A DNA stretch of 64,000 nucleotides, taken from contig NZ_JRUD01000007.1 of assembly GCF_000802425.1 (NCBI RefSeq), positions 62,001 to 126,000 of the forward strand, given 5' to 3'. Both the position numbers and the translations under genes were made by a program. Each line of letters opens with the position of its first letter. Within the stretch, counting starts at the first letter, position 1. Shown here one piece after another: positions 1-8,599 of the stretch. The stretch comes from Pseudomonas flexibilis (GTDB lineage Bacteria; Pseudomonadota; Gammaproteobacteria; Pseudomonadales; Pseudomonadaceae). The notes under the pieces were generated by a model. That model saw only the letters and a list, made by a program, of their open reading frames with translations. It was not told the DNA's origin and did no database searches.

Positions 1-58
1 TCTTCTCGGCGCCGCCGCCGTGCAGGTTGTGCAGGATGAACAGGATGCGCCGGCTCAC
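1..58 (-). CDS. Glycosyltransferase, N-terminal fragment (runs off left edge)
   Basis: Only the first 19 codons lie in the window. Read leftward from a GTG at 58-56 they give VSRRILFILHNLHGGGAEK, the usual opening of a GT4-type (GT-B fold) glycosyltransferase, with the beta-strand and the glycine-rich GGGAE loop that contacts the donor. The GTG overlaps the TGA of the upstream glycosyltransferase (shared bases 58-55, GTGA), so the two are probably translationally coupled. It would be the last gene visible of the exopolysaccharide operon. Family assignment rests on a short segment; donor and acceptor sugars cannot be told. Confidence 0.7.
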   Translation of the reverse strand, partial: MSRRILFILHNLHGGGAEK

Positions 59-1095
59 CGGTTCCACACCCGGTAGTAGGCCTGGGCGGCCTGGCGGCCG
101 TGGAAGCGGCGCACGCTCGTGTCACCGGCGGGCGGCGTCCACTCCAGCCCGCGCCGCAGCCCCTCGGCCAGGGCGTGGGGATCGTCCGGGGGCACCAGCA
201 CGCCGAGGCGCCCGTTTTGCAGCAACTCGCGCGGGCCGGTTTCGCAGTCGCTGGCCACCACCGGCACCTGCAAGGCGAGGGCCTCGATCAGCGCGGTGGG
301 CATGCCTTCGTGGCGCGAGCTGAGCACGAACAGCCGGGCGCCGCGAAACAGCGGGTAGGGATTGCGCAGAAAGCCGGTGAACCACACCCGGGAGGCGATG
401 CCCAGGCGCGCCGCCAGGGCCAGCAGAGCGTCTTTCTCGGGCCCCGCGCCGACGATGACCAGCGCCGGCAGTGACGCTTGCCGGCTGGCCAGGACATAGG
501 CTTCGAGCAGCACATCGAAGCCCTTTTCCGGCGCCAGGCGGCCCACCGCCAGCAGGTAGCTTTCCGGCACGGGGCAGGGTGGCGGCTGGTTGGCCAGTTC
601 CTGCAGCTCGTCGCCGATCACCGCGTTCGGGCAGTTGTGCAGGCGCTCCCGGCGCCAGAGCAGGCGCCGCGACAGCGCCCCGGCGAGCGGTTCGGACACC
701 GCCACCGCGCGCCCGCCGCCGAGCAGGTACAGGGAGTAGAGCCAGCCCAGCAGGCGCGGGCCGAGCCGCTGACCGGTGCATTCCAGCGTGGCGTGGCGGC
801 TGTAGATCACCCGGCAGTCGGTGCCCCGCGTGGCCAGCCAGGCGCACAGGTTGGCCTGTTCCTTGGCGGCGATCAGGTGGGTGGCGCCCTGGCGGAGCAC
901 CCGGCGCAGGCGCAGGCAGGCGCCGGGCACGCTGCCCGCGCCGCCGACGGTGGGCCAGTCGGGCACGGGGTCGCCGTTCATCACGAAGAAGCCGACCTCG
1001 TGGCCGTCGCGCGTGAACTGCGCGGCCAGCCGGCGATGCACCTGTTCGATGCCGCCGTCCATGGGAAAGTCCTTATGAATGAACAGGATGCGCAT
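55..1095 (-). CDS. GT4-family glycosyltransferase
   Basis: 346 residues. The N-terminus MRILFIHKDFPMDGGIEQVH is the GT4 acceptor-domain start with the GGIE loop. The C-terminal half has the donor-domain sequence (GRLAPEKGFDVLLEA near residue 195, then FTGFLRNPYPLFRGA and SRHEGMPTALIEALALQVPV), which carries the E-x7-E motif that binds the nucleotide sugar. It should add a sugar to the lipid-linked repeat unit at the cytoplasmic face of the inner membrane. Its start overlaps the 3' end of the WecG/CpsF gene by 23 bp and its stop overlaps the next glycosyltransferase, so it sits tightly inside the operon. The sugar specificity is unknown. Confidence 0.85.
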   Translation of the reverse strand: MRILFIHKDFPMDGGIEQVHRRLAAQFTRDGHEVGFFVMNGDPVPDWPTVGGAGSVPGACLRLRRVLRQGATHLIAAKEQANLCAWLATRGTDCRVIYSRHATLECTGQRLGPRLLGWLYSLYLLGGGRAVAVSEPLAGALSRRLLWRRERLHNCPNAVIGDELQELANQPPPCPVPESYLLAVGRLAPEKGFDVLLEAYVLASRQASLPALVIVGAGPEKDALLALAARLGIASRVWFTGFLRNPYPLFRGARLFVLSSRHEGMPTALIEALALQVPVVASDCETGPRELLQNGRLGVLVPPDDPHALAEGLRRGLEWTPPAGDTSVRRFHGRQAAQAYYRVWNR

Positions 1096-1828
1096 TGTTC
1101 TTGCGAGCGGGGGTGATGTGTATTTCCAGCCGTCGGCGCACCAGCAGGTAGTTCAGGCGCAGGAAATTGGCCGGGTAGACCAGCAGGTAACGCAGGATGG
1201 TGTGCGGCTCCCGGTACATCCGGTACAGGGCGCGCAGGTTGAGACGGTTGATCAGCGACGGGTAGTAGGCGCCCTGGGCCATGGCTTCCTGGCGGATGAA
1301 GGCGCCGCAGGAAAAGGCCACGCCGGCGAACCCCCGGCGCTTGACCTGACGGATGAAGTCCTCCTGGCGGCCGGCGCCCAGCCCGACGATGAGAATGTCG
1401 CAACGGCTGTCGAGCACCGCCTGCACCACCTTGTCCGTCTCGTCGCGGCGGAAGTAGCCGTGTTCGCGCCCGGCGATGATCAGTTGCGGATAGCGCGCCT
1501 TCATCTTGCGGATGAAGCCGCCCAGCTCGCGGGGCGTGGCGCCGAGCAGGAACACCCGCTTGCGGTGCTGCTCGGCGTGCAGGAACACCACCGGGGCGAT
1601 GGAGGTGAAGTCGAAACTCACCCGACTGATGTGCTGGCCAGTGAGCCGCGACAGGAAATTGGACATCAGCATGCCATCGCAGAAGTAGTGCAGGCTTTCC
1701 TGGGGATCCTGGCTGGCGTTCTGGAGGAGGTGGCCAATCGAGGCGAAGTTGATGAAGGAAAACGCCTGGTCGCTGTTGAACAGCTGTTCCGAGAAGCTTT
1801 CCATGACTGCCACACGGATCATCGGCAT
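1073..1828 (-). CDS. WecG/TagA/CpsF-family glycosyltransferase
   Basis: 251 residues from the ATG at 1828, chosen because GGAG lies 7 nt upstream; a TTG two codons earlier is possible. The sequence shows the WecG/TagA/CpsF (GT26) core: the FLLGATPRELGGFIRKMKARYP segment with a G-A-x-P nucleotide-binding turn, GREHGYF in the middle, and DILIVGLGAGRQEDFI. Family members transfer ManNAcA, ManNAc or similar sugars onto an undecaprenyl-PP-linked sugar, so this enzyme probably adds the second residue after the WcaJ-like priming step encoded just upstream (25 bp away). The C-terminus is longer than the core family. The exact sugar cannot be inferred. Confidence 0.85.
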   Translation of the reverse strand: MPMIRVAVMESFSEQLFNSDQAFSFINFASIGHLLQNASQDPQESLHYFCDGMLMSNFLSRLTGQHISRVSFDFTSIAPVVFLHAEQHRKRVFLLGATPRELGGFIRKMKARYPQLIIAGREHGYFRRDETDKVVQAVLDSRCDILIVGLGAGRQEDFIRQVKRRGFAGVAFSCGAFIRQEAMAQGAYYPSLINRLNLRALYRMYREPHTILRYLLVYPANFLRLNYLLVRRRLEIHITPARKNNAHPVHS

Positions 1829-1853
1829 GTGCAATCTCCACGCATTCCCATGC

Positions 1854-3317
1854 TCAGTAGATGTCCCTGGACAGCAGGGTGAAGGGCGTCTTGCAGAGAA
1901 TCTTCAGGTCCAGCCAGAACGACCAGCGGTTGATGTAGGCCAGGTCGGCGGCGACCCGCTGCTGCATCTTCTCCAGCGTCTCGGTTTCGCCGCGGTGGCC
2001 GTTGACCTGGGCGAGGCCGGTGATGCCCGGCTTGATGCGGTGGCGGGCCATGTAGGCCTGGATGCGCTCGCCGTAGTAGAGGTTGTGCAGCACGGCGTGG
2101 GGGCGGGGACCCACCAGGGCCATGTCGCCGCGCAGCACGTTGTACAGCTGCGGCAACTCGTCCAGCGAGGTGCGCCGCAGCAATCGCCCGACCGGCGTGA
2201 CCCGTGGATCATGCCGGCTGGCCTGGCGCACCTGATCGTCCGGATGCTGGTACATGGTGCGGAACTTCCAGATTTCGATGATCCGGCCGTTCCAGCCGTG
2301 GCGCTGCTGGCGGAACAGCACCGGGCCCGGCGAGGACAGTTTCACCGCCACGGCGATGGTCAGCAGCAGCGGGGCGAGGGGTACCAGCGCCAGGGCCGCC
2401 AGGCAGCGCTCCATCAGCGTCTTGGCCAGGCTGGCGGCCGGATGGGAGCTGGCCAGGGTTTCGTTGAGGTATAGCGCCGGCAGCGGGCCGATGGCCGAAT
2501 AGGACGGATTGAGCAGCGGCAGGTGTGCCAGATCCGGCACCCAGATCACATCCACCGGCAGGTTCAGCAATTCCCCATACAGCCCTTCGAGACGCCCCTG
2601 TAGTTCCCGGGGCAAGGCTAGGTAGACGCGGCGAATGCCTTCCCGCTCGATGATCTCGGCCAGCTCGTCCAGGGTGCCCAGCAGGCGCAGACCAGACAGC
2701 GGCGAATCGCTTGCATCGCAGGCCACCAGCCCGCGCAGGGTGACCTGCCGGTTGCGCAACTGGTCGGCCAGCGCCTGGGCCGCCGGGCCGCTGCCGATGA
2801 TCACGGCGCGCCGCTCGCGGCGCAGGCGGCGGGTCACGCGGCGAAAAACGCCATACAGCAGGGCCTGGCTGGACATCTGGATGAACAGGCCAAGGATCAG
2901 CCAGTCGCGCAGGAAGGCTGCGGAGAAGTCGTCAAGCTGGCCAACCAGCTCGAGCAGCGCCAGCAGCCCGCCGGTCAGCAGCAGCCAGGCGACCATGAGC
3001 CTGCCAAGGCCCTGCGGCAGGTCGTGTCGTTTGTGGTAGACCTGCAGCAGGCTGTAGCAGTACGGCGAACCGAGGAGGGTGAGGGCGCCCAGCAGCCGAT
3101 ATTCCTCGGAGAATTTCCCGGCGTGCACCTCGGTGAGTTGCCAGAGCAGCAACTGCAGTACCAGCATGGCGGTTGTCCACTGGCTCCAGAACGTCAGCCC
3201 GCGTCGGTTAACGACCGGCACGCCGGGCTGGCCGATATCCAGGGGCAGGGGATGCGGGGTATCCATGCCGGGCCGGGTGATCGGACGGGCAGTCGAATGA
3301 CACTCTTGCATGGCCAT
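1854..3317 (-). CDS. Undecaprenyl-phosphate sugar phosphotransferase (WcaJ/EpsE-like, polyprenyl glycosylphosphotransferase)
   Basis: 487 residues. It starts the repeat unit by moving a hexose-1-phosphate from a UDP-sugar to undecaprenyl phosphate in the inner membrane. Several hydrophobic segments lie between about residues 40 and 180, followed by a Rossmann-like (CoA-binding-type) domain with VIIGSGPAAQALADQL, and a C-terminal bacterial sugar transferase domain from about 300: KFRTMY, DELPQLYNVLRGDMALVGPR, KPGITGLAQVNGHRG. The ATG at 3317 overlaps the stop of the kinase gene (TGATG), which supports coupling; an ATG at 3266 is an alternative without a visible ribosome site. Length fits the WcaJ/PssA class. 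Confidence 0.9.
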   Translation of the reverse strand: MAMQECHSTARPITRPGMDTPHPLPLDIGQPGVPVVNRRGLTFWSQWTTAMLVLQLLLWQLTEVHAGKFSEEYRLLGALTLLGSPYCYSLLQVYHKRHDLPQGLGRLMVAWLLLTGGLLALLELVGQLDDFSAAFLRDWLILGLFIQMSSQALLYGVFRRVTRRLRRERRAVIIGSGPAAQALADQLRNRQVTLRGLVACDASDSPLSGLRLLGTLDELAEIIEREGIRRVYLALPRELQGRLEGLYGELLNLPVDVIWVPDLAHLPLLNPSYSAIGPLPALYLNETLASSHPAASLAKTLMERCLAALALVPLAPLLLTIAVAVKLSSPGPVLFRQQRHGWNGRIIEIWKFRTMYQHPDDQVRQASRHDPRVTPVGRLLRRTSLDELPQLYNVLRGDMALVGPRPHAVLHNLYYGERIQAYMARHRIKPGITGLAQVNGHRGETETLEKMQQRVAADLAYINRWSFWLDLKILCKTPFTLLSRDIY

Positions 3318-5530
3318 CAGCCGCGCGATGCCTGTGACAAGGGGGCAGACAGGTAGCCGTAGCTTTCGTAGGGCTTGCCGTAGCGCCCCGCCTTGGCTAG
3401 GTCGTACTGGTTGAGCACCACGCCGATCACCGGGGCCTTGTTGCGCAGCAGGCGGCCGATGCCTTTCTGCACCAGCGGAATCGGCGTGCTTTCCGCATGA
3501 ATCACGTAGATCAGCGCGTTGCTCAGCTTGGCCAGCAACAGCGCATCACTGACCACCTGGCTGGGCGGCGAGTCGATGATGATGCGCTGGTAGCGGGAGG
3601 TGAGCGCATTGAGGATGCGCGCCAGGCGCGGGGATGACAGCAGCTCCTGGGGATTGGACGGTACGCTGCCGGCCGGCAGCATGGCCAGCTTGCCCACGGT
3701 GCGCACGCAGTCCTCGAGCCGGCCATGGCCGGCGATCAGGTCAGCCAGGCCGGGGCCCTTCTCGGGCAGGGTGAAGCTGCGCGCCAGGGTCGGGTTGCGC
3801 AGGTCGGCCTCGATGAGCAGCACCCGCTCGATGTGCGACATGGAGAAGGCCAGGTTCACCGCCACGGTACTCTTGCCTTCGTTGGCCAGGGTCGAGGTGA
3901 CCAGCACGATCTGCCGGGGGCGGTCGATGTCCGACAGCACCAGGCCGGTGCGCAGGGTACGGATGGCCTCGCAGAAGCGCTTGTCCTCGTTGAGACGGAA
4001 CAGGTGGGCGAGCCGGTTGCGGCTCTTGCGTGTCACCAGCGGCACCACGCCCAGCAGCGGCACGTTGATCCGCGCCTCGACGTCCTCGCTGGTACGGAAG
4101 GTGTCGTCTAGCGCCTCGCGCAGGAAGGCCAGGCCCATGCCCAGCACCCCGGCGGCCAGCGCGGCGATCCCCAGGATCAGGCCTTTCTGCGGCTTGCTGG
4201 GCTGGATCGGCACCATGGCGCGGTCCACCACCTGGGCGTTGGCGGAGTTGATGTCCGAGGTGGCGGCGGTCTCCTTGAGGCGCGCCAGGAAGGTTTCGTA
4301 CAGCACCCGGTTGCTGTCCACCTCGCGCTGCAGCTCGCGCAGGCGAAATTCCTTGCGGGAAATGTCCTGGATCTGGGTCTTGTTGAGATCGAAGGACTGG
4401 CGCAGGGACTGCTCGTTGGCCTCGGCCAGCTGATAGTTGCGCTCGATGCCGGCCACCACCTGCTGTACCTGGGTGTGCAGGCTGGCAGTCGCGGCATTCA
4501 GTTCGGTGTGGGCGGCGATCATCGCCGGGTGCTTGGGGCCGTAGCGCCGCGAAAGTTCATCCACCTTGGCCTGGGCGCGCGCGCGTTCGGCCTTGAACTG
4601 CTGGATCAGTGGATGGCCAAGCACCGCCGGCACACTGGCCAGGCGCTCCAGGTCGCCGTTGAGCGCCTGCACCTGGCGGTACTGGCTCTGCGCCTCGGCG
4701 CGTTCGCGGCGGGCATCGATCATCTTGCTGCCGGTCAGGGTCAGCTCGTTGGCACTGATGGTGGACACGCCGTCCAGGTCGACCAACCCTTCAGCTTCGC
4801 GGTAGCCCTGCAGCCGGTTCTCTGCCGCGCGCAGGTTCTCCTGCAGTTCCAGCAGCCGCTTGTTCATCCAGTCGGCGGCGGACAGCGAGCGCGTCATGTT
4901 GCTGTCCAGCTGGCTGGTGATGAATCCATCGGCCAGCGCGTTGGCGGCGTTCGCCGCCAGCTGCGGGTCCGGCAGCTCGACGTTCACCGCGATCAGCTGG
5001 CTCTTGCCGACATAGTGGGCGCTGATCGCCGGGCCGAGGGCCCGAACCACCTCGCGGACCCGTGCCGCTTCGTCCGGCTGCTCCGGCTCTTCGGGCATCA
5101 GCCAGTCGGGCAGCCAGGCGCGCCAATCGATCCAGGGCTCGCTGGGCGCTTCCGGTGCAAACAGCGGGTGCCGAGTCAGGTCGAGCTCTTTTACCACCCG
5201 TTCGGCCAGTGCCCGCGAGTGCAGCAGGCCCAGCTGGGTCTGCAGGTACTCGCTGGTGTTCACGCCAGGTTCGAAGAGCTGTTGAAAGGCCAGCACCTGC
5301 GGGTTGCGGTCGGCAATCACCAGGGTGGCAGTGGCCTTGTACTGGGGTGTGACCCATTGCAGGACGAGCAGGGTGGCGACGCAAGCCACCAGGATCAGGC
5401 CGACGATCATCCACTTGGCGCGCCACAGGATGTTCCACAGCTTCATCAGGTCCAGGGTGTCCTCGTCTTCACCGGGGCCGAGGGCGGGCGAGGGCAGGCG
5501 CGCAGCATCATAGGGCGGGAGCGTGTTCAT
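3317..5530 (-). CDS. Wzc-like polysaccharide copolymerase / BY-kinase
   Basis: 737 residues, inner membrane. The N-terminal Wzz domain has a membrane segment at about 38-58; a long periplasmic coiled-coil region (roughly 180-440) follows, then a second membrane segment around 450-475, and a cytoplasmic tyrosine-kinase domain. Seen in the kinase: Walker A ANEGKST (549-555), Walker A' LLIEADLRNP (about 572-581, Glu where Asp is more usual) and Walker B IIIDSPP (608-614). The tail has a tyrosine cluster (Y717, Y721, Y724, Y726) as expected for trans-autophosphorylation. In this family the phosphorylation cycle controls chain length and export with the Wza-like partner, whose gene overlaps its start (TGATG). 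The A' Glu is a minor oddity. Confidence 0.92.
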   Translation of the reverse strand: MNTLPPYDAARLPSPALGPGEDEDTLDLMKLWNILWRAKWMIVGLILVACVATLLVLQWVTPQYKATATLVIADRNPQVLAFQQLFEPGVNTSEYLQTQLGLLHSRALAERVVKELDLTRHPLFAPEAPSEPWIDWRAWLPDWLMPEEPEQPDEAARVREVVRALGPAISAHYVGKSQLIAVNVELPDPQLAANAANALADGFITSQLDSNMTRSLSAADWMNKRLLELQENLRAAENRLQGYREAEGLVDLDGVSTISANELTLTGSKMIDARRERAEAQSQYRQVQALNGDLERLASVPAVLGHPLIQQFKAERARAQAKVDELSRRYGPKHPAMIAAHTELNAATASLHTQVQQVVAGIERNYQLAEANEQSLRQSFDLNKTQIQDISRKEFRLRELQREVDSNRVLYETFLARLKETAATSDINSANAQVVDRAMVPIQPSKPQKGLILGIAALAAGVLGMGLAFLREALDDTFRTSEDVEARINVPLLGVVPLVTRKSRNRLAHLFRLNEDKRFCEAIRTLRTGLVLSDIDRPRQIVLVTSTLANEGKSTVAVNLAFSMSHIERVLLIEADLRNPTLARSFTLPEKGPGLADLIAGHGRLEDCVRTVGKLAMLPAGSVPSNPQELLSSPRLARILNALTSRYQRIIIDSPPSQVVSDALLLAKLSNALIYVIHAESTPIPLVQKGIGRLLRNKAPVIGVVLNQYDLAKAGRYGKPYESYGYLSAPLSQASRG

Positions 5531-6066
5531 CAGAAGAACCCCTGAGCGATGGTGATGGTGTCGCCGGGCAGGATCGGCGTGTCCAGGGCAGGGCGTTCAC
5601 GCTCCCGTCGGTCGCCGTCGCCTCGCACGATGGTGACCCGCTTGAGCGAGGCGCGCTCGGTCAGGCCGCCGGCCAGGGCTATGGCGCGGTTCAGGGTCAG
5701 GCCCGGCTGGTAGGGGTAGCCCCCGGGCTTCTGTACTTCGCCGCTGATGTAGAACTCCCGGTAGGCGACCACGCTGACCGTCACCCGCGGATTGACCAGG
5801 TAGCCGTCGCGCAGGCGCTCGCTCAGTTGCTGTTCGATCTGTCCCGCGGTTCGCCCGCCGGCATGCACTTCGCCCACGAAGGGGTAGGAGAAGGTGCCCG
5901 CATCGTTGAGGCGAATTTCCTCGAAGCTGAGGTCGGGCTCGCCGAACACGCTGATGCGGATGATGTCGCCCGAGGCCAGCCGGTAACTGCTGCCTTGCTC
6001 GACCTGGGCGATGCCCGGGGGAATGAACAACAGGGTGAGCAGGATCGCTAGCAGGACTCTCGACAT
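5530..6066 (-). CDS. Wza-like polysaccharide export protein
   Basis: 178 residues from the ATG at 6066, which has GGAG 9 nt upstream; an upstream in-frame extension to 6315 has no support because it overlaps the preceding gene. A signal peptide (MSRVLLAILLTLLFIPPGIA) precedes a poly_export domain (YRLASGDIIRISVFGEPDLS, FSYPFVGEVHAGGRT) and a SLBB domain (FYISGEVQKPGGYPYQPGLTLNRAIALAGG). This is a short exporter without the C-terminal outer-membrane helix region of E. coli Wza, so it probably works with the large barrel protein encoded 20 bp upstream. No lipobox cysteine is visible near the signal peptide cleavage point. Confidence 0.88.
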   Translation of the reverse strand: MSRVLLAILLTLLFIPPGIAQVEQGSSYRLASGDIIRISVFGEPDLSFEEIRLNDAGTFSYPFVGEVHAGGRTAGQIEQQLSERLRDGYLVNPRVTVSVVAYREFYISGEVQKPGGYPYQPGLTLNRAIALAGGLTERASLKRVTIVRGDGDRRERERPALDTPILPGDTITIAQGFF

Positions 6067-6086
6067 CGGGGCGGGCTCCATAGGGT

Positions 6087-7238
6087 TTACAGGCTGCCGG
6101 TGGCCGTGAGGGTGTACAGGTTGCGCTGGAAGCGTTCGCGATCCACGGTGGAATCGTTGTCCCAATGGCTGTAGCCCAGGGCCAGTTCCAGCCAGCGCCG
6201 CGGTTGATAGGTCAGCGTCAGGCCGGCGCTGCTCAGGTCGTCCTCGCGGTCCAGGCCCTGGTAGCGCAGGCGCGCCGCGCCGACGAAGAGGGTGGAGCTC
6301 AGGCGTTCGCTCCACTCATGGCGCCAGTCGAGACGGGTCCGGGTGTGCTTGATGGCATCCGCGCCGTCATCGCCTTCGTCGTAGGCCTGGCGGGTGGTCA
6401 GGCTGAAGCGCGAGTAGCTGCGCGGCTCCCAGTCCAGTCCGATTTCCCACATGGGGCTTTCCAGTCCGTCGCGACGATCGTCGTCGTATTCCTTGCGCTG
6501 GTAGCCGGCGCGGATGCGGCCGCTGGTTTTTGCGCTGGCTTCCCACACGGCGCCGGTCAGCAGCGCCAGGTTGTGGCTGTTCAGCGGGCTGTCCGGCTGG
6601 ACGTAGTCGAAGTCCTCGTAGCGGGTCTCGATCAGCGCACGCGTACCGCCGATGCGGTGGAACCAGGTGACGCCCAGTCGACTGGCATCACGCTCCTCGC
6701 GGGCATTGACCAGGCTGTCATCGTGGAAGCGCAAGCGCTCGTGGTTGGCGGCGAATTCCAGGTTGTTGCGCGCCGTTTCGGCGCCGAAACGATAGGTGGC
6801 GCCGAAGGTCCGCAGGCTGTACTCGTCATTCACGCCGGGGATGGCGGTGGAGGCGGTTTCCTCCAGGCGGCTGTAGCCGGCCTTCAGGGTCAGCCGGTGG
6901 CGAGCGGTGAACTCCAGGATGCCTTCGAGCAGCAGGCGGTGGTCCAGATGGCTGGCGGAGCTGTCGTCGTGATAGGTCTGCTGTGCGCCCGCGTACGTCA
7001 GGCGGTAGGCGCTGTTGCGGTCCTCGGCAACCAGCCGCAGGCGCGGCTCCAGCGTGGTGATCCAGGAACTGGGCGCTGCGTAGGCCGCTTCGCGGTAGTT
7101 GTCGTCGTACCGCTCGCCAAGCAGCAGCGAGGGATAGAACTGCAGCCCCTGGATGTTCACAGGCTGCGGGTCGAGGGCACAGGCCGGCGCGGCGAGTAGC
7201 GCGGGCGTCAGTAGGCAGGCGGTCGTAAGCCGGTTCAT
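6087..7238 (-). CDS. EpsL-like outer-membrane beta-barrel protein
   Basis: 383 residues from the ATG at 7238 (AAGGA 8 nt upstream). A signal peptide MNRLTTACLLTPALLAAPACA is followed by alternating hydrophobic/polar strands rich in aromatic residues, with repeated Y-x-R/Tyr girdles such as RLTYAGAQQTYHD and SRLGVTWFHRI, ending in a final strand NLYTLTATGSL. This pattern matches the outer-membrane barrels of EpsL/BcsC-free exopolysaccharide operons. Inference: it provides the outer-membrane pore for the polymer since the Wza-like protein is short. First gene of the operon; its promoter must lie in 7239-7505. Confidence 0.7.
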   Translation of the reverse strand: MNRLTTACLLTPALLAAPACALDPQPVNIQGLQFYPSLLLGERYDDNYREAAYAAPSSWITTLEPRLRLVAEDRNSAYRLTYAGAQQTYHDDSSASHLDHRLLLEGILEFTARHRLTLKAGYSRLEETASTAIPGVNDEYSLRTFGATYRFGAETARNNLEFAANHERLRFHDDSLVNAREERDASRLGVTWFHRIGGTRALIETRYEDFDYVQPDSPLNSHNLALLTGAVWEASAKTSGRIRAGYQRKEYDDDRRDGLESPMWEIGLDWEPRSYSRFSLTTRQAYDEGDDGADAIKHTRTRLDWRHEWSERLSSTLFVGAARLRYQGLDREDDLSSAGLTLTYQPRRWLELALGYSHWDNDSTVDRERFQRNLYTLTATGSL

Positions 7239-7505
7239 GAAGCGTATCCTTGCTGGGTATGGCATCCGGGCTCTTTCCGGGACGGTGCGCTACCGCCCAG
7301 GTTGTCCGTCGGATCCCTGAGAACGAGCGATTTGCCGCTGAACTGCATGACGACAGGCAACGCAATCCCTGACCGTCAGGCTGCCGCTTCGTTTCGAGGG
7401 GGACGACAGACGGAGCGGTGGCGACATGAAATGTTGCAAGCCCTTTCGTCCGGACCACGGGCGGCTCCGCTACAGTGGTGTCCTCCCTGAACAACACTGC
7501 CCTTC

Positions 7506-8537
7506 ATGACCCTGCTCATCGCCTTCGCCGTTCTTTCCATCCTGGTCTCGTTCCTGTGCTCCATCCTGGAGGCGGCGCTGCTTTCTCTGACCCCCAGCTA
7601 CATTGCCCAGCAACGACTCACGCGGCCGAAGCTGTATGCACGGCTGAAGGCCCTCAAGGACAAGATCGACCAGCCGCTGGCCGCCATCCTGACGCTGAAC
7701 ACCGTGGCTCACACCGTGGGCGCCACCGGGGTGGGGGCGCAGGTCGTGGTGGTGTTCGGCGACGGCTACCTGGGCGTTGCCTCGGCCGTCATGACACTGC
7801 TGATCCTGGTGCTGTCGGAAATCCTGCCCAAGACCATCGGTGCCCGTTACTGGCCACGTCTGGCGCCCATGCTGCCGGTGCTGCTGGGTGGCATGATCCT
7901 GCTGCTCAAGCCCTTCATCTGGATGTCTGACGCCATCATGCGGCTGTTCGGCGGCAAGGAGCCGGAGCTGGATGTTCGCCAGGAGATCAAGGCCCTCGCG
8001 ATGCTGGGAAGGGAGGTCGGCAAGCTCGACGAGGATGAGCAGCGGGTGATCCGCAACATTCTCGACCTGCACGAGATTCGTCTGCGCGACATCATGACCC
8101 CGCGCACGGTCTGCGAATCCGTCACGCCGGATGAGTCGATTCGCGAGCTTAAGCAGCGTGTCGAGGAAAGCCAGTTTTCCCGCTACCCGGTGATCGACGA
8201 GCACGAAAGCCCGCTGGGTGTGGTGTTCCGTTACGACGCCCTGAAGGCTGCCGACGATGAGCGACCGGTGAGCGAGATCATGAAACCGCTCAAGATCGTG
8301 CAGGAAACCATGAACGTCGAGAGCCTGATGACCGAGCTGATGCGCGAGCAGCAGCACATGTGCCTGGTGTTCGACGAGTTCGGCGGTTGGCAGGGGCTGG
8401 TGACGCTGGAGGACATCCTCGAAACCATCATCGGCAAGCCGATCCTCGACGAGACTGACGACATTCCCAACATGCGCCGTTTTGCCAAGCGTCGCTGGGA
8501 GCATCGGGTCAAGTCGATCCAGGGGCGTCAGGACTGA
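7506..8537 (+). CDS. CNNM/hemolysin-family (DUF21 + CBS) membrane protein
   Basis: 343 residues. An N-terminal DUF21 domain with about four membrane segments (from residue 2; LSEILPKTIGARYW near 100 is the signature) is followed by a CBS pair (DIMTPRTVCESVTPDESI, then FSRYPVIDEHESPLGVV and QQHMCLVFDEFGGWQGLVTLEDILE). It belongs to the family of magnesium/cobalt efflux and CNNM-type Mg transporters. It ends soon after the CBS pair, lacking the C-terminal CorC_HlyC domain found in longer relatives. The ribosome site before the ATG is weak. It is divergent from the exopolysaccharide operon and ends just before the dif-like site. Confidence 0.85.
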   Translation: MTLLIAFAVLSILVSFLCSILEAALLSLTPSYIAQQRLTRPKLYARLKALKDKIDQPLAAILTLNTVAHTVGATGVGAQVVVVFGDGYLGVASAVMTLLILVLSEILPKTIGARYWPRLAPMLPVLLGGMILLLKPFIWMSDAIMRLFGGKEPELDVRQEIKALAMLGREVGKLDEDEQRVIRNILDLHEIRLRDIMTPRTVCESVTPDESIRELKQRVEESQFSRYPVIDEHESPLGVVFRYDALKAADDERPVSEIMKPLKIVQETMNVESLMTELMREQQHMCLVFDEFGGWQGLVTLEDILETIIGKPILDETDDIPNMRRFAKRRWEHRVKSIQGRQD

Positions 8538-8571
8538 TGGGTGTCGTACACGCAAAGGCACGTGCATCCAT

Positions 8572-8599
8572 ATTTAACATAACGTGCATTATGGGTAGT
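8572..8599 (-). other. dif-like XerC/XerD recombination site
   Basis: Read on the minus strand the 28 bases are ACTACCCATAA, TGCACG and TTATGTTAAAT. The right arm equals the XerD-binding arm of E. coli dif (TTATGTTAAAT) at all 11 positions; the left arm matches the E. coli XerC arm (GGTGCGCATAA) at 7 of 11, including the inner CATAA; the 6-bp centre differs (TGTATA in E. coli). The arms form the expected inverted repeat around a 6-bp spacer. By eye, GGGNAGGG octamers left of it lie on the plus strand (353, 572, 3243, 3764, 5586, 8006) and those to the right mostly on the minus strand (9707, 11499, 15091, 18470, 27151, 36128, 37734, 46795), all pointing at the site; one exception is at 37288. 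This fits the chromosome terminus. Confidence 0.75.

Noticed and set aside
7239-7505. Sigma54-type promoter for the exopolysaccharide operon
   Set aside because: No GG-N10-GC pair with the expected surrounding bases was found on the minus strand.
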